In this document: positions 45,304-64,000 of the stretch, piece after piece | How the letters are laid out: the number at the start of each line of letters is the position of its first letter | Position numbering within the stretch: the first letter of the stretch is position 1 | Source: Glandiceps talaboti | Lineage: Eukaryota; Hemichordata; Enteropneusta; Spengelidae | DNA length: 64,000 bases | Direction of reading: 5' to 3' | Assembly (NCBI RefSeq): GCF_964340395.1 | Contig: NC_135553.1 | Coordinates: forward strand, 2,079,501-2,143,500 | Position numbers and translations under genes: made by a program | The notes under the pieces: model-generated | Told to the model about the DNA's origin: nothing | Seen by the model: the letters and a program-made list of their open reading frames with translations, nothing else | The model's database searches: none

Positions 45304-48300
45304 TGCATAAGACTCATAAAGGATATTTTTTTCCATCATTTTCAAAATAACAGTTCAAATGAATTTATGTTGGCATCCTTGTAGATAAATATACTTTGAC
45401 CAACAGTCAGACAAAGAAAGTCTTACATTTGACATTAACATATTTACAGATAAATTACAATGATATGCTAAACTTTATGAATGAACAATGACAATATTGT
45501 AAGATGTGAAAATTAATTTAATGAAATAAAAATTTCATAAGAGTTTGAAATTGGTGTGGCTACTTTGTGCTTTCATATAGATGTATATATAGCGCCCTCT
45601 GGTGTCAAAGTGATTTGTCTCTTACTAGTTTTGTAGGACTACTTGTATGCTGTTTGTAGTTTGAGTTTTATGGTAAAATTTGAATTCACTTTCATTTCAT
45701 TGTAGTTAAAACATGGACCACTAACAAAATCTTGACTTTTGATATCATGGAATAGAAACTACAAGATTTCACATCATTGTAAGATTGGTACACAGAGACA
45801 GAACATGTATGGGTAGTAATTGACCATTTCAAGGAATTATGACAGTCACATGATGATCATGTGACTACTGAATATGAAAATTCTGCTAAGAATGTGAAAG
45901 GTCATGAGTGTCCCTACATTCAGAACCAGCTTAAATGAACTGACAATGGGCATGAAACTACCTAATCTTTCCAGACTTCATCTTTACTAGCCATGTGACC
46001 TTTCACAGCGTCATGTGACCAAATCCAGTTTTATAACTCCCAGATACTGTACGTGGTACCTCCAAAGGAAAATGTTTTGTATTGTAGGTTATAGCTGCAA
46101 CCTCATAGATATCAACAACATACAGTATAGAGTGAATTTCAAACAAACAACTACCCCCTCTAACATGTAGATCAATACTAAACGTAGTGCAACAAGTGAA
46201 ACTGGAACGACATCAACCACATATAAAGTGGAATACCATGAAGCTTGACAACAGAAGTATTGCTTCAATTTTGTAAATTTTGGGGTTACTTTCATGCAAT
46301 CATGAACACACTGTGTTGAATAAAATGACAATGAAAATTAATTCACGGCGGAAAAAGATGAATCTCTAATGAAACTTTAACAGACCCCTCAAAACTTACA
46401 GATTTTGTAACAGAGCCTAAACAGTTGTAGTGTTTAGACTTGTGGTAATACTAACGCATTGACTTGTGGGTACATAAACGCTATCTCACGTGATCACGGA
46501 ATGGTGAGGTAGAATAACGAACAAACTGAGATTGTACAGCACAAAAAATACACTAGTACAATAGTTAATGCATTTCAATGCTTTTCTTTTATTGATTTGC
46601 TTCAACATACATACAGTACATCGCTTGACACTTTATACACTGTTTAAACTACACAGAAACTAAAAGTAGAATTCTCTTATGTAAATATGATACAACTTGA
46701 ACAGTGTCAGCTGATTACATGCAAAGAAACAACAGTAATATACACTTGTTGAGTGTATGTTAACAACACTTTTTATCTCATAGTCCACAATCTCAGGATT
46801 TTCTTTTTATCTAGGTTCTGATGTAAATTCTCAAGAATTTTTTTAGAATTTCACAGTATAGAACACATTTCTTAAAACAATATTTCTTGGCTAACTTTTC
46901 AATTTTTTGTGTTTGAAGCTATTTTGATAATTCTACTCTTTCAATTTTGCTCCTCGTGATCACTTACTAATGGCACCATTCTGTAGACAATGAACAAAAG
47001 ATTCGATAATATGTCTTTGACACTGAAAATTTGCAAAACTGAATCATGTATATAATTTGAATTGAGTTGTTTTGTCAGTATATGTACCTAGTAAGGATTA
47101 TGGTAAGCAAATATAAAGAGGTGAAGTATCTATATAACTTTTGAAATAAACTGAAAACAGCCAAGAAAACTCTTCTTTTAAGAGGACATTTGTTGGTAGC
47201 CAAAAGATCCAACTAGTTCATTAGGAGATGGATGTTGGTAGTATACATTCCATTTGATACATCAAACACTCCAACTTGATACTTAACGTGTATGCTGTGA
47301 TGTGGCATGGACTATACTCAACCTTTTGGACTGTATAAACCCTCTGTTTAGCTGGTTACTGACACAACTTACATTATCTACATACATTCTGATTTTCTCT
47401 TCACATCAAAACTGAAGTTTCTTGTTATTACTGAAGCAGTGTAAAATCCCAACTGAAGCTGAGACTAGTATCACTGATACATTTCTTGAACAAGTGTGTC
47501 AAGCTGAGTAACAGTGCAGCTGATATATTTAGAATGTGGTGTAGAGTACCTACAAGAAAAACACTGGTGTATCATGTATTTTCCAAGAAATAGTACTGAT
47601 TAGAAGTGAAACCAAAACGTCAGTTTGAGACTGGTTTGAAAATTGGCCTGTGTTTTCTGTAACAAGTGCAGCGTCAGTTGGAAATTTTACAAAATATAGA
47701 ATGCAAACTTTCACAAAACAGGTTTACCAAATTGACTGTGAAATATAGCATTGCATCAACACAATTTCACCTACACTTATGTAATTCAAAATCTAAGAAC
47801 ATTATTTTCTCTCTGTACATGAAAAGACCTACAACTGGTGTTATTACAACAACTTCCCATATCTTTAAATCCGTGCTATATCAAATATCAAAACATTCAT
47901 TCTATGCATACACATATATTTGGAACATGGAATAGTTTTTTTTATACAGATTATAATAATTGAAATCATTGATACTTTTTGACAATTTCTGAGATTATTT
48001 AATGTTGATTGAGAGTACACTTTGTGGTGTCTGACACAATACATAAACTTATTTACAGCAAAACTGTACAGACATTCTTAATTAGTCATTCAACAAATTC
48101 TAACACTAAAAATGAATACTCTCTTTCCAAGCACATTTAATTTCCCCCATTTTTCTCTTTGAACCATGCAATGAATTTGACTGCAATATTTTCCAAGGCT
48201 TTATGTATTGTTTAGGATACACGTTACTTACAGTAAACACCAGCACCAAAACAAAATATGTTTGTAAACCCTTTCCTTACCTGTCATACGACAAATGTTT

Positions 48301-48412
48301 CATAAATTAAATAAAAATTTTATAACTTTTTATTGTTCTTGTAAATTTGATGATTGTTAAAACAAAATTTTGATGAATCATAAAAAGATGTAATTCCCAT
48401 GATCTCATTCCA

Positions 48413-48840
48413 AAATAATAATGATTCAAAATGAAATGTACCAAAAATATCAAATAATTAATAAATTAATTATGATGGTGCCATTCTTACATAAAGGTGA
48501 AATGTGCAAAAAAGTAACACAAACACAAACAAATTTTCCGAACAATTTTTGTGGGAAATGTTTTCCCATGATTTCGTTTGGAAATAAAGATGAAATGTGC
48601 AAAAAAAGGTGAAACAGAGCAATAATAATATTTCCAAATAATTTCTGCATAAAAGTGTTTTCTATTACATCACTTTCTTATGTAAAGATAGAAAAAAGTA
48701 CACACACACACAAAAAGAAGTTTTTCAAAAAATTTTTGCAGGAAATTATTTCTCATGATTGATTTCATCTTAAAATAAAGATGCAATGTGCAAAAACAGT
48801 AACACAAAGAAAAGATTTTTGTCAAATAATTTTAAAGGGG
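48413..48840. repeat. Degenerate tandem repeat, about 115-bp unit, 4 copies
   Basis: Each unit contains AAAGATGAAATGTGCAAAAA, then ACAAAAACAAA-type sequence and AATTTTTGCGGGAAATG-like sequence. Confidence 0.7.
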
Positions 48841-49539
48841 GATTACAGATCGAACAGACTAGTACTGTACTATGTATCGGTACTACCTTGACATTAATAC
48901 GGAAGTTACTTTGTAGTTCATATAATACAGCTGATAACTTACTTAGTCAGATTAAAACATGCTTCATAGAATTTAATAAATTGATATTGTCTCTCTGATC
49001 ACTCTGTAACCTTTCAAAGTTAAACACACTGGCTATTACACAAAAAACATTGATGCTTATTAATTCAACCATGATCCTCTGAGATGGTGTGTGTGTATAT
49101 TTCCTGTATGTATACAGGTAGCTATAGAAACATAACAACTGTGGTTGATAAGACATTGACTGTTTACATCAGAATATGCAATTTTGGGTACCAGCTATTT
49201 GTCTAATGTTATAGAATATTGTTATGAAGGCATGGATTGCAGAACTACAATAAATATGGGTTTGGCTCTGGGGGGTGGGGTGGGGGGTGGGGTGGGGGTG
49301 GGGGGGATTTACCAGAAACGGCTCATCTTTACACAAAATGTAACTGTACGTAGCCTGTTCATAACACACACAGTACGAGGTAATTCCCATTGATTACATA
49401 TTCTTTGTAAAATTTGGTATCTAATGGTTTCAATATCAATATTATTCCTTGGCTGTCTGCCACAAATGCATTACTTGAATGTTGCTGGTATGTAAATCAT
49501 AATGCTGGCTGTATTACCTACATCCTGGATATGAATGAT

Positions 49540-49810
49540 AATTAAATAATTTGCATAATACTGAGATGTCATGCCAACGATTTGCATTTCTGGATAACAA
49601 CCATCATAGTAATCAAATTTGCATGTGAAATGGCATGCCATCTATTTGCACATCTGTAGGATGACCATCCAAATAAAGTAATTCACATCAACAATTAGTA
49701 TATCTCAATGGCAACTATTTAAATGACCTTATTTGCATATCTCAATGGCAACTATTCAAATGACCTCATTTGCATATCTCCATAGCAACCATTCAAATGA
49801 ACTAATTTGT
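49540..49810. repeat. Degenerate repeat rich in ATTTGCAT octamers
   Basis: Four to five diverged units of CAATGGCAACTATTCAAATG plus ACCTCATTTGCATATCT. They contain five exact ATTTGCAT octamers. Confidence 0.65.
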
Positions 49811-50967
49811 TATAAATGAGGAAAGAAACTAATTTACATGATGCTGGGATAACTTATACTGACAGTTGATGACACTGTAGATAGGATGTTGCATCTAATA
49901 TTGCAAATGATTTACAGTGGGTACCCTTTCACTTTGCACAAAAATATAAATATGAGAGCAAAGACAGCCAGGAAGAACTAGATGATAAAGTAACAGACAG
50001 AGTTGGATAAGTATAGCACACTTTGACATGTTTCAGGTTCTGATGTTTTGTTTACTTCTAGAGTAGAAGAGACAGAGAGTGTATCTGACACTTTATTAAG
50101 CTTACGTAGAACACCCTTTTCAATGTGGAACACCCCGGGGGGGGGGGGGGGGGGGAGGGGGGAACACCACCCATTTTTTTCAGCAAGTCATACAGAGTGA
50201 TTTTACCATGTTTACTTCACTTGTATAATGAGACACAAATACCAGGTAGCAATAGAAGTCCTTGTCTCCAAGGACCTGTATGTAAATATGATTTCATCAC
50301 ATCTATGTGTATACAACAGTAGTAAAATGATAGAATCACTCTTGATGATTCACTGATTATGAAAATTGATTTCATTTCATAAAGTGGTATTCCCCTTCAT
50401 GAAAGCAAAGGGACAGGCTACTGAAGTTTCATTTGTTTTTCCTTTCACTCTGAAGCTACTAGTAATAAACACAAAGTGTCACTAAACATTTTAACCAATC
50501 AACTGATTTTAAAAGCCTGTACACTCAGCTGAAACATGAATCAGGTAACTGACATCTTACATAATCAACCTTTACATCAAATCCAGACATCTAATTTGCA
50601 TATATTAGTACAGGTATATATTAACAATTTTCTCAGTTCACACAGTTGTCTAGCTCTACATAAAGAGAGTTTTATATAAACTTAGATTGAGTAATGTTAC
50701 ACAACAAGGTCATTGACTGACAAAGAATGATGGATTTGAATATCCCCAGTTAGTTAGAGATAAAAGTGTACTAGTACTGTATGAAGACTGGTTCTATGTA
50801 CAGTCTTGTTGTGGATCTAGAATGTTTAGGGTGCTTCCAGACAACATGTACATGTCCTTCTCTGACTTTCATGTCATTTTCTGTAGAGAAAGGAAAAAGT
50901 GCTACTTCTCTTAGCTTCAATGAGTGTTAAGTAGACAAGTAAAATGTACTAATTGTAGCTAACAGAA

Positions 50968-51135
50968 GACTCCCTAAGTGGACCATTTCATATCATGTCA
51001 GTGGACTCCCTAAGTGGACCATTTCATGTCATGTCAGTGGACTCCCTAAGTGGACCATTTCATGTCATGTCAGTGGACTCCCTAAGCAGACCATTTCATG
51101 TCATGTCAGAAGGCTCCCTAAGTGGACCATTTCTT
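50968..51135. repeat. Minisatellite, 36-bp unit, 4-5 copies
   Basis: Units of GGACTCCCTAAGTGGACCAT followed by TTCATGTCATGTCAGT. Confidence 0.9.
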
Positions 51136-51825
51136 GTCATATCAATGACATAAGCTTACAGTAATGAGTAACCAACAAACTATTTGTCTGGGACCATACT
51201 CTGGGACATTTTAGGTCTTTCAAGCTTGAGTTACAGGAGCAGTTGACAACCAAGCTAACACACTACAAATAAAAGTTTAATTCATTTAGTATACAGGCTA
51301 TGAAATAAGTTTGTCAGTTTTACTGTAAGACAGTACATTTTGATAAATTTACCCAGATGCACGCCAATATATGACCAATACATATCATATCTTTTTGTCA
51401 GGTCAAATCAATTCTTTTTCCAAACCAATAATTCTATACTGATATGGAAACCCTGTTTTCCAAAAGTTTGATAAAATTTGGACCCATTATGGCAGTTTTG
51501 TGTTTACAAAACAATAATAGTGACATGAAATTAGACAAGAGAGGAATATTTGGACCATGTACATGTTGTCCATACTGTAGTGGAACATACCACTCTATAA
51601 CGGCCTAAGGAAAACACCCTGTATAGAAATTTCTGAAGCTATTAAAAGGTTAAAGGTCACAGTAAAGCTACAGTGGACATGTTGTTTCTCTCAAATATTT
51701 CATAGGATATTTGTTCACCTGGGTAGTGTTGGAGTATCAGACTGGTTGAAATGTCTGACAGACTAGGAGTAACTTTGGGACAGTCTACCATTGTTGCAAG
51801 AGCTAAGGAAGGAAAATTCCATGTT

Positions 51826-52748
51826 GAGGTTAAATATCCTCCAAGGCTAGAGTCTTGTCATTGAGGTTAAATACCCTCCAAGGCTAGAGTCTTGTCATTG
51901 AGGTTAAATACCCTCCAAGGCTAGAGTCTTGTCATTGAGGTTAAATACCCTCCAAGGCTAGAGACTTGTCATTGAGGTTAAATACCCTCCAAGGCTAGTC
52001 TTGTCATTGAGGTTAAATACCCTCCAAGGCTAGAGACTTTTCATTGAGGTTAAATACCCTCCAAGGCTAGAGACTTGTCATTGAGGTTAAATATCCTCCA
52101 AGGCTAGAGTCTTGTCATTGAGGTTAAATACCCTCCAAGGCTAGAGACTTGTCATTGAGGTTAAATACCCTCCAAGGCTAGAGTCTTGTCATTGAGGTTA
52201 AATACCCTCCAAGGCTAGAGTCTTGTCATTGAGGTTAAATACCCTCCAAGGCTAGAGACTTGTCATTGAGGTTAAATACCCTCCAAGGCTAGAGACTTGT
52301 CATTGAGGTTAAATATCCTCCAAGGCTAGAGTCTTGTCATTGAGGTTAAATACCCTCCAAGGCTAGAGACTTGTCATTGAGGTTAAATACCCTCCAAGGC
52401 TAGAGACTTGTCATTGAGGTTAAATACCCTCCAAGGCTAGAGTCTTGTCATTGAGGTTAAATACCCTCCAAGGCTAGAGTCTTGTCATTGAGGTTAAATA
52501 CCCTCCAAGGCTAGAGTCTTGTCATTGAGGTTAAATACCCTCCTAGCCTAGACTTGTCATTGAGGTTAAATACCCTCCAAGGCTAGAGGACTTGTCATTG
52601 AGGTTAAATACCCTCCAAGCCAAGAGACTTGTCATTGAGATTAAATACCCTCCAAGCCTAGAGACTAGTCATTGAGGTTAAATACCCTCCAAGGCTAGAG
52701 ACTAGTCATTGAGGTTAAATACCCTCCAAGGCTAGAGACTTGTCATTG
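51826..52748. repeat. Minisatellite, 37-bp unit, about 25 copies
   Basis: Units of CATTGAGGTTAAATACCCTC followed by CAAGGCTAGAGACTTGT; GAGTC and GAGAC variants alternate irregularly. Very low divergence suggests recent expansion. Confidence 0.95.
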
Positions 52749-53759
52749 GTTTTCTAATTTAATGATCCTATTGTTGAATAGGCTTGATAGGTAAAAAAAA
52801 AACAATGATGAATTAAATAGTAGATTTTTACTGTATTTTATCACAGAGAATTATAAGTTAGTACCTTTGATCATATTTGGATGTTATTAATTTTTTGGCA
52901 CAGAATGGTTGTATTTTGTGAAGGTTAATATGGTAGGCAACATGTCCCTGTGTTCCCCTATTATTTTACTGAGTTCCCATCAAATTATGGTGCAATGTAT
53001 ACACATCTATGTAAGTTTTACCGGCATTCCCTCTGTGTTACCAGGGTTAACCATAGCAAAAATATCAAGGTTAACCATAGCAAAAAATATTACCTCTTGG
53101 CTCGAAATAAAAGAATCTCATTTCCTGAGCTTATGCAACATTCTGAGACAGTCCCTTTAACTGCAAGATATTTAGCAAGCTCCTGATCATGTCATGGCAT
53201 CCCTAGCTTTACTTCCCTAGAACTACTTGTAGAGCATTTACTGGAAGGAAATATACTAAGCATGCTATAGGAATGTCTATGATCATACACATTGATGATT
53301 TTATTTTTTCACTTGCTTAAACAATGTTTTACAAATCGGTAGTTAATAACAACCACATGTAATACACTTGGCACTTTATACAGAGACAAAAAAATGAAAT
53401 CACAACTGAATAGTAATAATATCATAAAACAAAACATTTTCCTGGAAATGGACAAATACTTTTAAACATGCAATCATGCAAAAAAATTGTAAAACAACAA
53501 AAATCAAATTTCATATACTACAAAGATGGAATTTTACATAAATTTCTGATTTTTTCCTTCTAAATAAAAACCATTTAGAGGTAAATAAAATGCATCCTGT
53601 TTAGTTTTAATATATACATCTATCATTTATACTACAGGCAGCATCTAAAATTATCCATTAACATTGATTATTTCATTAGACAGTGTTTATCTATGGTGTA
53701 ACTGTCATTAAACTAAACATGATTTCTAATTTGTTAGTTATGTCCTCATACAAACTATT

Positions 53760-53861
53760 CTAGCCTAGAGACCAGGTTATCTGATTTGACATGTTGGCTT
53801 GACAGGACTGAGGTACTGTGGAATGATATTTTCAAGCCAAATAGCGAAGTCTCTGGGCTAG
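53760..53861. mobile_element. Miniature inverted-repeat element, about 102 bp
   Basis: The ends CTAGCCTAGAGAC and GTCTCTGGGCTAG are imperfect inverted repeats. The TAGCC-type ends resemble those at 35051-35136. Confidence 0.5.
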
Positions 53862-54379
53862 CATAAAGTACATACCACAGACAAGCACCTTGTCTGTGTA
53901 TATACAAAACTCCAGCAAGTAAAACATACATAAGTAAATGATAAACTCCTATCAAAAATAGTCTCATTTCTAAATACAAGAATAATATGGAAATCATTCT
54001 GAATGCACTAAAATTAATACACCTGCTTTATCTTTCCCCTTTTTCTTTTCTTCTTAAAATTTAGTCAGCCTTTGATATTAAATATTTGAATCAGTCAATC
54101 CCTTTCATAGTATTAATAAATCAAGATACACTTTAGTACTAAATACACAAAAAGCTCACAATAACTACAAGTTAAATATCATGTTTAGTTTAAATACAAT
54201 GTTACATCATGTCACATAATAATGTGTATTTGCAATTTGCATCATCTCATAATAATTGTATGGATGTTGATTCTATGCTGTGTTCTACCCAGAGATACCA
54301 AGCTTTTATATCATCAGATGAATGATTTTATATTCCTCATATAGTCACTTCAAAAATTACATCCATTCCATGCAATATT

Positions 54380-55015
54380 TATAATCCAGGGATCACTATC
54401 CAGCCAGTTCAAACCTTGGATAATGAATGGATATCCAGCCAACCAGCATAAACCAAGGATAATCACTGGACATCGAGTGAACCAGTATAAACCAAGGATA
54501 AGAAATAAATAGCAAGCAAGCCAAGAATAACCATTGCATATCCATATAGCCAGCATAAACCTGTTAATATCACTGGATATCTAGCCAGCCAGCCAGCATA
54601 AAACTGGTATGACCACTGGATATCTAGCCAGCCAGCCAGCATAAAACTGGTATAACCACTGGATATCTAGCCAGCTAGCCAGCACAAACCTAGGATAACC
54701 AATAGATATCAAGCAACCCAATACAAACCAGGGATAACCAGTGAATATCCATATAACCAGTATAAACCAGGGATAACCAATGGACATCTATATAGCCAGC
54801 ACAAACCTATGATCAAAAATAGATTTCAAGCTACCCAGCCTGAACCAGGGATAACCAATGAATATCCATATAGCCAACATAAACCAAGGATAACCAATGA
54901 CTATCCAGCCAGCCAGCCTGCCAGCCAGCCACAATAAACTTGGAAAAACCATTGGATTTCTTTACATAGCCAGCATAAACCTGGGATAACCACTGCATAT
55001 CCTGTCAACCAGCTT
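54380..55015. repeat. Degenerate minisatellite with CCAGCCAGCATAAACC core
   Basis: About 14 imperfect units of 35-45 bp, each with a GGATAACCA...GGATATC-type part followed by CCAGC(CAGC)ATAAAC. Confidence 0.85.
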
Positions 55016-55679
55016 ACCCCTCCACTTTATAATCACATAACTAATGAGGCATCAATTTGGTCAAAGATAAATCTGATAGGTAGGAAGCCTTGGTATCTCT
55101 GTTGAATGGATGGGCTACTATAGTATATATTTTGTACCCAACTACTTCGGCAAGAGATACATTTAATCAACTAGACTCCTTGGTAAATGTACCTTATCTA
55201 GCTAGGGAGTCTGTTACCTTATCTAGCTAGGGAGTCTGTTAAACAAGACAGCAAAGTACATGTTACTACAATAAACATTCATGTACATACTTTATAGCTA
55301 GTTAATGGTCTTGTACATTTAAAGTTTTTTTTTCTTTTCTCTGGTGAATATACATACTACATTGTTATGCAATCAACTTTGCAATCTTCCATTAAGAGAG
55401 TGTTTCCTGGTTTAGAAGACTTTTACTGTCTGGTTTACAATGGGAATCCTTTCAAGGGTATGGTTCATTTGTGAACATGTCATCACAGTACACATCACAT
55501 ACTATCTACACATCTTGTCCAGTATAGACAGCTATATAATGTCACACACAAACACATCTACTGTGTCTAGTGTATACTCCCATCTACAATATACGGATAT
55601 ATCATATCAAACATTTAGTTTACTGCTCCTTTTAATCTTTGAGTCCACAGATGCAAGAATCACTGCATGAGGTTTCCAT

Positions 55680-64000
<8,321 letters not shown>

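Larger units (their letters stand above)
42908..46560. other. 3' flank of the TPR-TIR gene; no further gene seen
   Basis: AT-rich, with stops in all frames. Candidate poly(A) signals are ATTAAA near 43693 and AATAAA near 45526. It contains a CCAT microsatellite (43849-43915), a perfect hairpin (44865-44895) and a minisatellite of about 47-bp units with GAGTTGAACATTGGAGTGTT (45115-45303). Confidence 0.6.
46561..55679. other. Gene-poor stretch with many minisatellites, downstream of the TMEM184-like gene
   Basis: No exon was recognised on either strand. It may include a long 3' UTR of the TMEM184-like gene on the minus strand. Arrays are listed separately. The remainder is AT-rich non-coding DNA with G runs at 49270-49310 and 50137-50160. 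Confidence 0.5.

Overview
The window looks like the nuclear genome of a marine invertebrate animal. It is AT-rich and intron-rich with GT-AG splice sites, and is crowded with minisatellites, miniature inverted-repeat elements, LINE remnants and long G or C runs. The proteins resemble their vertebrate homologues closely enough to align by eye, and a TPR-TIR protein of this kind fits a non-vertebrate deuterostome or a lophotrochozoan. I cannot name the species from sequence alone.

Four protein genes can be supported. (1) On the plus strand at 2298-29957, a complete 32-exon molybdo-flavoenzyme of the xanthine dehydrogenase / aldehyde oxidase family. The exons join without a frame break into 1335 residues. 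(2) On the minus strand at 39260-31203, an 8-exon glutathionyl-hydroquinone reductase / omega-like glutathione transferase of about 324 residues. It converges tail to tail with gene 1. (3) On the plus strand at 40322-42907, an intronless 861-residue TPR-TIR protein. It is head to head with gene 2 across about 1.06 kb. (4) On the minus strand at 61844-55680, the last six exons of a TMEM184-family seven-helix membrane protein, whose 5' end lies beyond the right edge.

Layout: 1-2297 holds tandem and interspersed repeats and a duplicated segment reaching the 5' end of gene 1. The first introns of gene 1 carry two LINE remnants, a tRNA-like SINE candidate and several minisatellites. Intron 28 is mostly a 2.3 kb array of 61-bp units. 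The last intron block of gene 2 holds a 2.06 kb terminal-inverted-repeat element with poly-G/poly-C ends. Intron 1 of gene 2 holds two nested inverted-repeat elements. From 42908 to 55679 there is no recognisable gene, only minisatellites, small inverted repeats and AT-rich DNA. From 61845 to 64000 I see only a minisatellite and low-complexity sequence, inside an intron or upstream of gene 4.

The most unusual points are these. The molybdenum-site residues of gene 1 are kept, but four purine-pocket residues of xanthine dehydrogenase are replaced. The end of exon 3 of gene 2, with its splice donor, has been amplified into about 14 tandem donor copies, and gene 1 exon 4 shows a smaller version of the same event. 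A 9-bp-TSD miniature element is nested in another palindromic element. The pocket substitutions and the donor array are direct observations; their functional meaning is inference. No link between the four genes as one pathway is evident beyond three of them being plausible redox, detoxification or defence genes.
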